Source: Sphingomonas sp. 8AM
GTDB taxonomy: Bacteria; Pseudomonadota; Alphaproteobacteria; Sphingomonadales; Sphingomonadaceae
Length of the DNA: 64,000 nucleotides
Assembly (NCBI RefSeq): GCF_902506455.1
Contig: NZ_LR733844.1
Location: 2,871,303-2,935,302, forward strand
Reading direction: 5' to 3'
The notes beneath the pieces are model-generated. The model was not told the DNA's origin, made no database searches, and saw only the letters and a program-made list of their open reading frames with translations. Each line of letters begins with the position of its first letter. Positions within the stretch are counted from its first letter, which is position 1. The translations under genes were made by a program, and so were the position numbers. Positions 37,811-47,569 of the stretch are shown here, one piece after another.

Positions 37811-40228
37811 TCAGGAGTCGGCGCGGGCGCCTTCCTCCTGCGCAACGAGCACGTCGCGGGTCGCCTCCGCCAGTTGCTGTACCGAGAAGGGCTTGGGAAG
37901 GAAGGCGACATTGTCGAGGTCGATCGAGCGGCGCAATTGCTCCTCCGCATAGCCCGACATGAACAGGATCGGGATTCCCGGGTGGATCTTGCGCAGCTGG
38001 CGCGCGAGCGTCGGGCCGTCCATCAGCGGCATCATAACGTCGGAGATGACCAGCGCCGGACGGTCGACGCCCTGCATCAGCTCCATCGCCGCCTCGCCGT
38101 TTTCGGCGGCAAGCACGGTATAGCCCTGCCGCGCCAGCGCGCGCTCGGCCACCGCGCGGACCATGTCCTCGTCCTCGACCAGCAGAATCGTCCCGCTGCC
38201 CCAGAGGTCGCCCGAGCGATGTCGCGCCGCCTGCTTGACCTGCGCCGCGACGGTCACGGCATCGGTAACTCCTGCGGTATGGACCGGCAGATAGATGGTG
38301 AAGGTCGCGCCGCGGCCGGGCCGCGAGTCGGCGAAGATGAATCCGCCCGACTGCTTCACGATGCCGTAGACGGTCGACAGCCCGAGGCCGGTGCCCTTGC
38401 CGACCTCCTTGGTGGTGAAGAACGGCTCGAAGATCTTGGGCAACACCTCCGGGGGGATGCCGGTGCCGGTGTCGGAGATTTCGAGCGCGGTATAGTCACC
38501 GCTCGGGATGATGTCGCCGCGACGGCGGATTTCGGCGATCGGCACGGAACGGGTCTGGATCGTCAGCTTGCCGCTGTTGCCGGTGCTGAGCATCGCATCG
38601 CGCGCGTTGACCGCAAGGTTGACCACCACCTGCTCCAGCTGCCCCGGATCGGCGCGCACCGGGCCAAGATCGCGGCCGTGCTTGACCTCCATCGTCACCG
38701 TCTCGCCCATCAGGCGGCGGAGCAGGTTCGACACTTCCGAGACGACATCGGGAAGTTGCAACACCTGCGGACGCAAGGTCTGCTGCCGCGAGAAAGCGAG
38801 CAATTGCCGCGTCAGGCTGGCGGCGCGGTTGGAGTTGGCGCGGATCTGCTGGATGTCGTCGTAATCGCTGTCGCCGGGCGAATGGCGCATCAGCATCAGG
38901 TCGCAATGGCCGATGATCGCGGTGAGGATGTTGTTGAAGTCGTGCGCCACGCCACCCGCAAGCTGGCCGACCGCCTGCATCTTGGTCGCCTGCGCCACCT
39001 CGCGCTTCAGGCGATTCTCCTCGCCATTGTCCTTCAGGCTGAGCAGTACCGCGGCATCGCCGAGCCCGCGCGCCGCCGCAATGGACAGCGCGACCGGCTC
39101 ATCGGGGTGATCCTTCAGCCGCACCGCCAGGTCGGTCGAGCGCGCCGCGGTGCTGGTGAAGCGGCGGATCGCGTCGGCGACCGCGCTCTTGTCCTCGCGC
39201 ACCACCAGATCGCCCGGATAGATCGGCGGCGCAGCGGTATCGACATCCGCCGCCCGCGCGAAGGCGCTGTTCATCTGCAGGAACCGCCCCTCACGATCGA
39301 CGAGCGCGACTCCGAACGGCATCAGCATCAGCAGCGCCTCGATCCCGTCGCCCGACCCACCGCCCAGCGATGGATCGCTGTCAACCAACGCGACGAGGAT
39401 CGCCGCCTCGGGATCATCGGCAAGCGGGATTTGCACCAGCCGCAACGGGTTCGCGGTGCTGCCCTCCGCAACGAAACGCACCAGCCCGGCCCGATCCTCG
39501 GCCAGAAAGCGTGCAAGATCCTCGCCGATGATCGGCTGGTCAGCGGACGCGCCCGCACGCGTCCTCAAGACGGCGTTGGCGGAAATCACATAGCCTTCGG
39601 CGGTGATCAGCGCCGCCATCACGCCCGCCGCGCCAAGCTGCGTGCCCAGCGCACCGTCGAGCGCCTCCATTAACCGCGCCGGCAGACCGGGTGACACGGT
39701 ACGCGCAGCGAACCGCCAGACCAGCACGTCCTGCTGCTGCCCCGCGCGGGTGATCGTCGCCTCGATCGCGCCGACCGCACCCTTCAGCGTGACGCTCGCC
39801 CGACCGTCGCGCCACGCCGTACGCCCCGCCACTTCCAGCTCGCCCGCGCCATCGCCGGCCAGTGGCAGCGAAGGCGGGGTCGGGAAGCCGGCGAACAGTT
39901 GTTCGTAATGGTCGTTGGCGCACACCAGCCGACCGCTGCGATCGGTGATCGCGACGCCTTCGGGACTCGACTCCGCCATGACGCGCAGCAATTCCCAGTC
40001 ATAGGTGACCGAGATCGGCTCGCCGGTCGCCCGCCGCAACCGGACGATCGCGATCCCTGCGCCGCCCAATACCAACGCTGCGGCGAGGAACCCGCCTGCG
40101 ACGGTCGCGTCGCCGACCAGCCACAGGATCAGCGCGGCCGCCGCCAGCCCGGCGATCCCCGCGATCGCCAGCGCGGCGACCCCGCCGTCGAGCCACCGGC
40201 GCTTTCCCTCGATCGTGGCGAGCCGCAT
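37811..40228 (-). CDS. cckA: Hybrid sensor histidine kinase CckA
   Basis: An 805-residue kinase that in alphaproteobacteria feeds phosphate to CtrA and CpdR through ChpT. Two transmembrane segments lie at about residues 19-65, then PAS-like domains (about 85-400). The phosphoacceptor is His429 in [20 protein letters not shown]. The ATPase has [22 protein letters not shown] and [14 protein letters not shown] receiver follows with Asp730 in [14 protein letters not shown]. The ATG at 40228 is used; a GTG one codon earlier could also start it. Domain order matches CckA. Confidence 0.95.
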   Translation of the reverse strand: MRLATIEGKRRWLDGGVAALAIAGIAGLAAAALILWLVGDATVAGGFLAAALVLGGAGIAIVRLRRATGEPISVTYDWELLRVMAESSPEGVAITDRSGRLVCANDHYEQLFAGFPTPPSLPLAGDGAGELEVAGRTAWRDGRASVTLKGAVGAIEATITRAGQQQDVLVWRFAARTVSPGLPARLMEALDGALGTQLGAAGVMAALITAEGYVISANAVLRTRAGASADQPIIGEDLARFLAEDRAGLVRFVAEGSTANPLRLVQIPLADDPEAAILVALVDSDPSLGGGSGDGIEALLMLMPFGVALVDREGRFLQMNSAFARAADVDTAAPPIYPGDLVVREDKSAVADAIRRFTSTAARSTDLAVRLKDHPDEPVALSIAAARGLGDAAVLLSLKDNGEENRLKREVAQATKMQAVGQLAGGVAHDFNNILTAIIGHCDLMLMRHSPGDSDYDDIQQIRANSNRAASLTRQLLAFSRQQTLRPQVLQLPDVVSEVSNLLRRLMGETVTMEVKHGRDLGPVRADPGQLEQVVVNLAVNARDAMLSTGNSGKLTIQTRSVPIAEIRRRGDIIPSGDYTALEISDTGTGIPPEVLPKIFEPFFTTKEVGKGTGLGLSTVYGIVKQSGGFIFADSRPGRGATFTIYLPVHTAGVTDAVTVAAQVKQAARHRSGDLWGSGTILLVEDEDMVRAVAERALARQGYTVLAAENGEAAMELMQGVDRPALVISDVMMPLMDGPTLARQLRKIHPGIPILFMSGYAEEQLRRSIDLDNVAFLPKPFSVQQLAEATRDVLVAQEEGARADS

Positions 40229-40245
40229 CACCGTCGTTCAGCCGA

Positions 40246-42306
40246 TCACCAGATCCGCACCCGCGCATCGGGCGCGAGATACAGCTTCTGCCCCGGCTGC
40301 GGATTGAACGCCGGATACCACGGATCCATGTTGCGAACGATATTGCCGCGCTGCTCCGAGGGCGCATGCGGATCGGTGAGCAGGCGCTGGCGGAGGTTCG
40401 CCTCGCGATAATTGCGACGCCAGACCTGCGCCCAGCCGAGATAGAAACGCTGATCGCCGCTGAAGCCGTCGATCACCGGCGCCGGCTTGCCGCCGAGCGT
40501 GGCGACATAGGCGTCATGTGCCGCGGCAAGCCCGGCGAGATCCGCGGAGTTTTCGCCGAGCGTCAGCTCGCCCTTTACATGCATCCCCGGCAACGGTTCG
40601 TAGGCGTCATATTGCTTGGCGAGCCGTTCGCTAAGCGCCTTGAACTTCTGGACGTCGCCGTCGGTCCACCATTGCGTCAGCCGGCCCTTGCTGTCGTATT
40701 TCGCGCCCTGGTCGTCGAAATGATGGCTGATCTCGTGCCCGATCACCGCGCCGATCCCGCCATAATTGACCGCCGGATCGGCCTTGGGATCGAAGAACGG
40801 CGGCTGGAGGATCGCGGCCGGGAAGGTGATCGCGACCAGCCCGAAATTGGCCTGTGCGTTCACCGTCATCGGCGCCATGCCCCATTCCCAGCGATAGATC
40901 GGCTTGCCGAGCTTGGTGACGTTGTAATCGTGCCGCCACTGGTTGGCGCGCAGCATGTTGCCGAACGCGTCGTTGCCGCGGACCTCGAGGTTCGAATAAT
41001 CGCGCCACTGGTCGGGGTAGCCGATCCGCGGGGTGAAGGCGGCGAGCTTGGCAAGCGCCTTCTGCTTGGTCTCGGGCGCCATCCAGTCGAGCTTTTCGAC
41101 GCGCTGGCCGAGCGCGGCGAGCACGTTCTTGACCATCTCGTCCGCCGCCGCCTTGGTCTCGGGCGGGAAGTAGCGCGCGACATAGACCTTGCCGACCTCG
41201 TCGGTCAGCGCCTCCGAGGTGAAGGCGACACTGCGCTTCCAGCGCTCGCGCTGCTGCGGGGTGCCGCTCAGCACCGTGCCGTTGAACGCGAAGCTCTCCG
41301 CGTCGATGGCCCTGGGCAGCACGTCGGCGAAGCCGTCGAGGCTGCGCACCAGCAACTGGTCGCGCAGCACCGCGATCGGCGTGGCCGCGATCAATCTGGC
41401 GGTGCCGGCGATCGCGGTCGGCTGTGCGACGATCAGCGTCGGCGCGCTCGCCTTTTCGGCCTTGAGGAAAGTCGCGAAATCGAAGCCGGGCGCGCTCTGG
41501 CGCAATTGCTCGAGCGTCATCTTGTTATAGGTCTTGTCGGCGTCGCGGCTGTCGATGCGGGTCCAGTGGACGCGCGCCAGCTCGGTCTCGAACGCCACCA
41601 GCGCGGCGGCGCGCGCCTCGCCGTCCGGCTCACCCGCCAGCGTCAGCAGCTTGGCGAGATGCGCCTGATAGGCCGCCTTGGTCTGCATCAGCTTGGCGTC
41701 GGTCGACAGGTAATAGTCGCGGTCGGGCATCCCCAGCCCGTTCTGCATCAGGTTCACCGCATAGGTGTCCGGGTCCTTGTCGTCCTGCCCGACGTACAGG
41801 CCGAACGGGATGTCGACGCCGTTGCGATCGGCCTCGGCGAGAAGCGCGGGATAGCCGGCCTTGTCGACCTTGCGGATCTTCGCCAGCCACGGCTGGATCG
41901 GCTTCAACCCGGCATTCTCGATCGCGTTCGTGTCGAGGAAGGCGGCATAGGCGGCGCCGATCTTCGAGCGCGGATCTCCCTTCGCCGCCTCGAGGATGGT
42001 GCGGGTGCGGTCGCGCGACAGATCCTGCAACACGTTGAACGCGCCGTAGTTCGACTCGTCGGCGGGGATCGCGGTGTTCTTCGCCCAGGTGCCGTTGGCG
42101 AAGCCGTAGAAATCGTCGCCGGGCTGGACGCTGCGGTCCATGCCCGCGGCGTCGAACCCGAACGTGCCATAGGTCGGGCGGTCGCCGGAAGCCGACACGC
42201 CAGGGGCCGGCGCGCCCGGCGCCGCCTGCTGCTGCGCGGACTGGGCGAGCAACGCGGCGGGGACCAGCGCGAACAGCGAAGTAACGGTGACGGCAAGAAA
42301 ACGCAT
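40246..42306 (-). CDS. M13-family zinc metallopeptidase (neprilysin/PepO type)
   Basis: A 686-residue secreted peptidase. The signal peptide MRFLAVTVTSLFALVPAALLA is followed by the peptidase M13 N-domain, which starts with FDAAGMDRSVQPGDDFYGFAN. The catalytic site is VIGHEISHHFDDQGAKYD, with the downstream zinc ligand in GENSADLAGLAAA. The C-terminus carries the typical DPHAPSEQRGN block and ends PDARVRIW. The ATG at 42306 is chosen over a TTG at 42312. Confidence 0.94.
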   Translation of the reverse strand: MRFLAVTVTSLFALVPAALLAQSAQQQAAPGAPAPGVSASGDRPTYGTFGFDAAGMDRSVQPGDDFYGFANGTWAKNTAIPADESNYGAFNVLQDLSRDRTRTILEAAKGDPRSKIGAAYAAFLDTNAIENAGLKPIQPWLAKIRKVDKAGYPALLAEADRNGVDIPFGLYVGQDDKDPDTYAVNLMQNGLGMPDRDYYLSTDAKLMQTKAAYQAHLAKLLTLAGEPDGEARAAALVAFETELARVHWTRIDSRDADKTYNKMTLEQLRQSAPGFDFATFLKAEKASAPTLIVAQPTAIAGTARLIAATPIAVLRDQLLVRSLDGFADVLPRAIDAESFAFNGTVLSGTPQQRERWKRSVAFTSEALTDEVGKVYVARYFPPETKAAADEMVKNVLAALGQRVEKLDWMAPETKQKALAKLAAFTPRIGYPDQWRDYSNLEVRGNDAFGNMLRANQWRHDYNVTKLGKPIYRWEWGMAPMTVNAQANFGLVAITFPAAILQPPFFDPKADPAVNYGGIGAVIGHEISHHFDDQGAKYDSKGRLTQWWTDGDVQKFKALSERLAKQYDAYEPLPGMHVKGELTLGENSADLAGLAAAHDAYVATLGGKPAPVIDGFSGDQRFYLGWAQVWRRNYREANLRQRLLTDPHAPSEQRGNIVRNMDPWYPAFNPQPGQKLYLAPDARVRIW

Positions 42307-42370
42307 GTACAAGGCATCCTTCGGGAAAGCCGCTGAATGCCGGGTTTGTAACGAGCCGTGACCGCGTGTG

Positions 42371-42931
42371 CTAGTTACCGTGGTGACGGTGTCGCCACTT
42401 GCGCGCGATCCACAGCCGCCACATCAGCGCCGCCAGCCCGTAGCCGAGCAGCGCACCGATTACCGAACAGACGACCATCCCGACCGCCGTGGCGGGGCCG
42501 ACGTCCTGCAGCAGCCAGTCGACCCAGCCCGGCGCGGCCTGCACCGCATCGCCCAGCGGCTGCCCGGGCACCGCCCGGTCGACGTGCAGCAACCAGCCGC
42601 CGACCTTATAGTACATGATGAACAGCAGCGGCGTGGTCAGCGGGTTGGTGAAGAAGGTGGTGAGCGCGGCCGCCGGCACGTTGGCGCGCAGAGGCAGCGC
42701 GAGCACCGCGGAGGCCGGGATCTGCCCAAGCGGAATCAGGATGCCGGTGAACATCCCCAGCGCCACGCCGCGCGGGACCGAGCGGCGGGTGAAGCGCCAC
42801 AGTTCCGGCGCGAGTACGCGGTGCGCGACCGGGCGCAGCACGCGGCTGTTCTCCATCGATTCGCGCGTCGGCAGGTTGCGGCGGCTCCACGCCGCGAGAC
42901 GTTCCCACAGGGTCACGGGCCGCGTCGCCAC
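42371..42931 (-). CDS. DUF2062-family membrane protein
   Basis: A 186-residue inner-membrane protein of the DUF2062 family, recognised by FTRRSVPRGVALGMFTGILI and FFTNPLTTPLLFIMYYKVG. Hydrophobic segments lie at about residues 55-70, 85-115 and 150-175. The GTG at 42931 begins 3 bases after the smpB stop, so it is cotranscribed with smpB. Its role is not known. Confidence 0.85.
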   Translation of the reverse strand: MATRPVTLWERLAAWSRRNLPTRESMENSRVLRPVAHRVLAPELWRFTRRSVPRGVALGMFTGILIPLGQIPASAVLALPLRANVPAAALTTFFTNPLTTPLLFIMYYKVGGWLLHVDRAVPGQPLGDAVQAAPGWVDWLLQDVGPATAVGMVVCSVIGALLGYGLAALMWRLWIARKWRHRHHGN

Positions 42932-42934
42932 GGA

Positions 42935-43417
42935 TCAGCCGTGATCGCGCAGGATGCGCCCGGCCTCGCGCTTCCAGTCACGCTCTTTGATATGCTCGCG
43001 CTTGTCGTGCGCCTTGCGCCCCTTGGCGAGTGCCAGTTCCACTTTCGCGCGACCCTGCCCGTTGAAATAGATCATCAACGGCACCAGCGTCATGCCGTCC
43101 CGCGCGACGGCGCCGTGCAGCTTGTTTATCTCACGCTCATGAAGCAGCAGTTTACGGGGCCGCTTGGGTTCGTGGTTGAAGCGATTGCCGTGGCTGAATT
43201 CGGGGATGTTCGAATTGACCAGCCACACCTCGTCGCCCTTCACCTCGGCATAGCTCTCCGCAATCGAGCCCTCGCCGAAGCGCAGCGATTTCACCTCGGT
43301 ACCGGTGAGTACGATCCCCGCCTCATAGGTGGTGTCGACCGCATAATCGAAGCGGGCGCGGCGATTCTCGGCGACGATCTTCTTCTTGTCGAAGGTGGCG
43401 GGTTTGGGACGCGACAT
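42935..43417 (-). CDS. smpB: SsrA-binding protein SmpB
   Basis: A 160-residue tmRNA partner needed for trans-translation. It has [40 protein letters not shown], and the family end [15 protein letters not shown]. The [10 protein letters not shown] region is the basic tmRNA-binding tail. Downstream DUF2062 gene follows after 3 bases. Confidence 0.97.
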   Translation of the reverse strand: MSRPKPATFDKKKIVAENRRARFDYAVDTTYEAGIVLTGTEVKSLRFGEGSIAESYAEVKGDEVWLVNSNIPEFSHGNRFNHEPKRPRKLLLHEREINKLHGAVARDGMTLVPLMIYFNGQGRAKVELALAKGRKAHDKREHIKERDWKREAGRILRDHG

Positions 43418-43456
43418 GCGGGCGATGTAGGCGCGACCGGCGTGAGGGGCAAACGG

Positions 43457-43777
43457 CTAACGCCGAGATTTTCCGAGCGGGATCTTGAGCCGGATCATCG
43501 CGCGGTTGCTCTGCACACCGCCGACTGTCGCGGCCTCGGCCTCCGCGACCAGTGCGGCGCGGCCGCCAATGATGCCGGTTTCGGCTTTCGGAAATGCCGG
43601 GGCGTCGGGGTCGTAGCGGTCGGTCAGCGGGCGGAGGCGGTAGCGGTCCGGATCGGGGCGACGGCCGCAGACGACGACATCGTTGCCGGTCGGCGCGCGG
43701 CATGGATCAGCGACCGCGGGCTTGTCGAGCAATGGACCGGCGACGACGGACTGGAAGAAGAACCAGAGCGCCGTCAT
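43457..43777 (-). CDS. Small hypothetical protein typical of sphingomonads
   Basis: A 106-residue protein with an N-terminal hydrophobic segment (MTALWFFFQSVVAG) and the motif PCRAPTGNDVVVCGRRPDPD with paired cysteines, then RYRLRPLTDRYD. I have seen similar motifs in unannotated Sphingomonas proteins but know no function. It may be exported. It lies between dapA and smpB on the same strand. Confidence 0.75.
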   Translation of the reverse strand: MTALWFFFQSVVAGPLLDKPAVADPCRAPTGNDVVVCGRRPDPDRYRLRPLTDRYDPDAPAFPKAETGIIGGRAALVAEAEAATVGGVQSNRAMIRLKIPLGKSRR

Positions 43778-43799
43778 GTCCTAGCTCCGAAGAGAGGCC

Positions 43800-43873
43800 G
43801 TCATCGCGAGCGCAGCGAAGCAACGAGGGCGTCCTGATCCGAAGCTGGATTGCTTCGCTGCGCTCGCAATGAC
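43800..43873. repeat. Intergenic inverted repeat with CGAAGC core (copy 2)
   Basis: The arms TCATCGCGAGCGCAGCGAAG (from 43801) and the complement ending CGCTCGCAATGAC form a hairpin. It is the same family as 8464-8586: both share GCGAGCG...GCGAAGCAA and its reverse complement and end with AATGAC. Confidence 0.85.
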
Positions 43874-43885
43874 GGAGGGGTCACG

Positions 43886-44767
43886 TCAGAGCCCCGCGCG
43901 TTGCAGCCCGAGGTCGACCGCCGCGCGGCTCGCTTCGGACGGCCAGGTCATCGGCAGGCGCAGCCCGTCGGGGAAGCCGGGACGCATTTTGGCCATCGCA
44001 TGCTTGACCGGGCCGGGCGACGCGTCGGTGAACAGCGACGTGTGTAGCGCGAACAGCCGGTCGTGGAGGTCGCGCGCGGTCGCATAATCGCCCGCCGCAC
44101 AGGCACGCTGGAAATCGGCGCACAGCCGCGGCGCGACATTGGCGGTCACCGAAATGCACCCGACCCCGCCGTTGGCGTTGAAGGCGAGGCCGAGATCGTC
44201 ATTGCCCGACAGCTGACAAAAACCGGCGCCGAGCCCGGCGCGGTGCTGCGTCACGCGGGTCAGCACGCCCGAGGCGTCCTTGACCGCGACAAACACGTTC
44301 GGGAACGCCGACACGATGCGGATCAGCGTTTCCGGCTGGATGTCGGTCACGGTACGCGCCGGCACGTTATACAATACGATGGGTAAGGGTGTTTCGGCGG
44401 CGAGGGCCTCGAAATGACGGTAGATGCCCTCCTGCGAGGGGCGGTTGTAATAAGGCGGCACCATCAGCGCGGCATCCGCCCCCGCCGCGCGCGCGGCGTG
44501 CAGGTTCGCCGCAGCGACGCGCGTGTCGTTCGATCCGGCGCCGGCGATCACCGGCACGCGCCCCTTCGCCTGATCGACGCAGACGCGGACGATCGCGAAC
44601 TGCTCCTCCTTGGTCAGCGTCGCCGCCTCGCCGGTGGTGCCGCACGGCACGAGCGCAGACGAGCCCTCGGCGATCTGCCACTCGATCAGATCGCGATATG
44701 CCGACTCGACGAAATCGCCCTGCGCATCGAACGGCGTGACCAATGCGGGGATGGAACCTGAGAACAT
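43886..44767 (-). CDS. dapA: 4-hydroxy-tetrahydrodipicolinate synthase
   Basis: A 293-residue TIM-barrel aldolase of lysine/diaminopimelate synthesis. The Schiff-base lysine is Lys163 in VAVKDASGVL; Tyr133 in VLYNVPARTV and the GTTGEAATL pyruvate loop are present. The ATG at 44767 is preferred (MFSGSIPALVTPF), with CAGGAG upstream. The family length agrees. Confidence 0.97.
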   Translation of the reverse strand: MFSGSIPALVTPFDAQGDFVESAYRDLIEWQIAEGSSALVPCGTTGEAATLTKEEQFAIVRVCVDQAKGRVPVIAGAGSNDTRVAAANLHAARAAGADAALMVPPYYNRPSQEGIYRHFEALAAETPLPIVLYNVPARTVTDIQPETLIRIVSAFPNVFVAVKDASGVLTRVTQHRAGLGAGFCQLSGNDDLGLAFNANGGVGCISVTANVAPRLCADFQRACAAGDYATARDLHDRLFALHTSLFTDASPGPVKHAMAKMRPGFPDGLRLPMTWPSEASRAAVDLGLQRAGL

Positions 44768-44865
44768 GAGACGAATTTGCTCCTGACGCGCGTTTGGGGG
44801 ACGCCGTTCAGCGCAGATACGGCTACGGCTGCTATGCTGTCCACCACGGGCGTCGGTCAAAAACA

Positions 44866-46842
44866 GTGAAGGCGGGTGCGTTGATCCTTTTCGTTGCAGC
44901 AGCAGGAACCCTGGCGGCGGTCGCCGGGCAATATGGCGCGGTGCCCGCGACGCAGCCGGTACAGCCGCCGATCGCGACGACCGCGCTGCCGGGCATGGCG
45001 CAGCCGGTCGCGCAGTGGAAGGCGCTGCAACAGACCGATGCGCTGCCGTTCGACAGCTATTTCTCGTTCATCAGCGCGCATCCGGGCTGGCCGGGCGAGG
45101 CCGGGTTTCGGCGGACGCTGGAGCGCAAGGCGGCGACCGACCCGAACACGCCGGTAACCAGCGTCGCGGCGTTCTGCCGCCGCTGGAAGCCGCTGACCGC
45201 AGCAGGCTGGATCGCCTGCGCGCGCGCCTATCAGGCGACCGGCGCGAGTGTAGACGCGCAGGTGGCGGCGCGGACCGGCTGGCGACTCGGCAACCTGTCG
45301 CCGCAGGACGAATCGACCGTGCTGACCCAGTTCGCCAGCGCGCTGTCGCCCGCCGATCACGACGCGCGCACCGATGCACTGCTGTGGCAGGGCGCGACCG
45401 GCAGCGCGCAGCGGATGCTGACCTATACCAGCGCGGCGGCGCGCTCGCTGTTCACCGCGCGGCTGGCGTTCCGCAGTAATGCCGAGAACGCCTCGGCGCT
45501 CGCCGCCAGCTATGACGCGATCGGCGCCAGCGACGCCGGCTATATCGCCGACAAGGCGATGTGGCTGCGCAACTCGGGCGCGAGCCCCAGCGCGCGCGGC
45601 TGGCTGGCGCGCACCCGCACCGGCATGACCCGACCGGGCAATGTCGAAAAATTCTACGAGGCGTTGCTGGTCAATGCGCGCGCGGCGGCGGCGGACGGGC
45701 AATGGCAGACCGCCTATGACATCGCGCGGCAGATCGACGACGCCTACCCCGCGGGTACCGACGTCTCGACCAAGCCCTATGGCGAGCGCGACGATTATAC
45801 CTCGCTGGCGTGGCTGGCGGGTCAGGCGGCGCTGAAGCTGGGGCGGCCCGCCGATGCGCGCGCGATGTTCGAGCGCTACGGGCTCGGCAGCCAGTCGCCG
45901 CAGACGCGCGCCAAGGGGCTGTATTGGGCGGCGCGCACCGCCGAGCAGGCGCGACAGCCCGACGCCAATGCCTTGTTCGAGCGCACCGCGGGCTATCGCG
46001 ACCAATATTACGGGCAGTTGGCGATCGAGCATCTCCGCCGCCCGCTGACCGCGCCCCCTGCCCCCCCGACGCCGGTGATCGCCGCGACCGCGCGCTCGGC
46101 TTTCTACGGGCGTGAGGTGGTGCGCGCGGCGCAGTTCCTCGGCCAGGCCGGGCAGTATCAGGACCAGACCGCGTTCGTGAAGCAGATCGCCGCCGACGCG
46201 ACCAGCGACACCGACCATTATCTAGCCGATGAATTGTCGCGCGCGCTCGGCCGCCCGGATCTCGGCGTGTTGCTGGGGCGCAGCGCGATGCAGAACGGGC
46301 TGACCGAATATAGCGCCACCGGCTTCCCGACCGTCGCGGTGCCGAGCGGGTACGAGGCGGAATGGCCGATGATCCACGCGGTCGCACGGCAGGAAAGCCA
46401 GTTCGACCGCATGGCGCGCAGCCCGGTCGGCGCGAGCGGGCTGATGCAGCTGATGCCCGGCACCGCGCGCGAGCAGGCGGGCAAGCTCGGGCTCGGCTAC
46501 GATCCGCTGCGGCTGACCAGCGACACCAATTACAATATCCAGCTCGGCTCGAGCTATTTCCAGCGCATCTTCGCGCTATACGGCAGCTATCCGCTGGCGA
46601 TCGCGGCGTACAATGCCGGGCCGGGCAACGTGAACAAGTGGCTGCGCGCCAACGGCGACCCGCGCACCGGCGCGGTCGACGCGGTCGATTGGGTCGAGGC
46701 GATCCCGTACAGCGAGACGCGCAATTACGTGCAGCGCGTGCTGGAGAATGCGGTCGTCTACGACCTGATGAATCCGGCGCGTGCCAAGAGCCGCGGACCT
46801 GCCAACCTCAGCTGGTATCTGGGCCGGGCGCGCGGCGCATGA
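44866..46842 (+). CDS. Soluble-type lytic murein transglycosylase
   Basis: A 658-residue periplasmic enzyme that cleaves the glycan backbone with formation of 1,6-anhydro ends. The signal is MKAGALILFVAAAGTLAAV, starting at a GTG. A long helical superhelix region follows (about 60-470), and the C-terminal SLT domain has the catalytic glutamate in HAVARQESQFDRMARSP, then GASGLMQLMPGTA and AIAAYNAGPGNVNKWL. This is the Slt70-like layout. The stop overlaps greB in an ATGA. Confidence 0.91.
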   Translation: MKAGALILFVAAAGTLAAVAGQYGAVPATQPVQPPIATTALPGMAQPVAQWKALQQTDALPFDSYFSFISAHPGWPGEAGFRRTLERKAATDPNTPVTSVAAFCRRWKPLTAAGWIACARAYQATGASVDAQVAARTGWRLGNLSPQDESTVLTQFASALSPADHDARTDALLWQGATGSAQRMLTYTSAAARSLFTARLAFRSNAENASALAASYDAIGASDAGYIADKAMWLRNSGASPSARGWLARTRTGMTRPGNVEKFYEALLVNARAAAADGQWQTAYDIARQIDDAYPAGTDVSTKPYGERDDYTSLAWLAGQAALKLGRPADARAMFERYGLGSQSPQTRAKGLYWAARTAEQARQPDANALFERTAGYRDQYYGQLAIEHLRRPLTAPPAPPTPVIAATARSAFYGREVVRAAQFLGQAGQYQDQTAFVKQIAADATSDTDHYLADELSRALGRPDLGVLLGRSAMQNGLTEYSATGFPTVAVPSGYEAEWPMIHAVARQESQFDRMARSPVGASGLMQLMPGTAREQAGKLGLGYDPLRLTSDTNYNIQLGSSYFQRIFALYGSYPLAIAAYNAGPGNVNKWLRANGDPRTGAVDAVDWVEAIPYSETRNYVQRVLENAVVYDLMNPARAKSRGPANLSWYLGRARGA

Positions 46843-47330
46843 ACGAGCGCCCCAATTACATGACGCCGGCCGGCTATGCGAAGCTGCGCGCGGAATATGA
46901 ACAATTGTTCGCGAAGGACCGGCCGGCGCTGGTCGAGACGATCAGCTGGGCGGCCGGAAACGGCGACCGCTCCGAGAACGGCGATTACATTTACGGCCGC
47001 AAGAAGCTGCGCGAGATCGACCGGCGGCTTGGCTGGCTGTCGAAGCGGATGAAGGCCGCCAAGGTCGTCGATCCGGCGCAGCAGCAGGATCGCTCGCGCG
47101 TGTGGTTCGGCGCGACGGTGACGATTGCGGACGAGGACGACAACGAACGCGTGCTCACGCTGGTCGGCGACGACGAGGCCGAAGCGGGCGTCGGCCGCGT
47201 CGGCTGGAACGCGCCGATCGCCCGGGCCTTGCGCGGAGCGGCAGTCGGGGATTTGCGACGGGTGACGCTGCCGGCGGGGGAGCGCGAATATGAGATCGTC
47301 GCGATCGGGTATCCGGCTGCGGAGAAATAG
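46839..47330 (+). CDS. greB: Transcription elongation factor GreB
   Basis: A 163-residue GreA/GreB-type factor that rescues backtracked RNA polymerase. It is assigned to GreB by the coiled coil with GNGDRSENGDYIYGRKKLRE and IDRRLGWLSKRM and the C-terminal FKBP-like part (VWFGATVTIADEDD). The acidic tip residues (DRSENGD) are conserved. Coupled to the lytic transglycosylase by ATGA. Confidence 0.94.
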   Translation: MNERPNYMTPAGYAKLRAEYEQLFAKDRPALVETISWAAGNGDRSENGDYIYGRKKLREIDRRLGWLSKRMKAAKVVDPAQQQDRSRVWFGATVTIADEDDNERVLTLVGDDEAEAGVGRVGWNAPIARALRGAAVGDLRRVTLPAGEREYEIVAIGYPAAEK

Positions 47331-47366
47331 CAAGCTGCGCGGCTGGCCGAGCCCCCGCCTCATACC

Positions 47367-47450
47367 GTCATCCCGGACTTTGATCCGGGATCCCGCTTCT
47401 TACCTCCGGGGCCAAGAAGAAGCGGGGCCCCGGATCACGTCCGGGGCGAC
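47367..47450. repeat. Inverted repeat, CCCGG family
   Basis: GTCATCCCGGACTTTGATCC pairs with GGATCACGTCCGGGGCGAC, with the loop holding CCGCTTCTT and AAGAAGCGGGG. It is related to the elements at 19101-19192 and 19281-19310. It fills the gap after greB and may terminate transcription. Confidence 0.85.
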
Positions 47451-47569
47451 GGACGACGGGTAGCTGGATCGATCGGGTAAAATCCGGCATGAAGGTGTCA
47501 TCTCGCTCGTTTCCAGCTCTCCTGACGGTTGCGATTGACCCCGCCCCTTTCGCAGTCGATGCAGCGGAC

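Noticed and set aside
37874-39673. 599-codon open frame opposite cckA
   Set aside because: Shadow of cckA with no recognisable motif.
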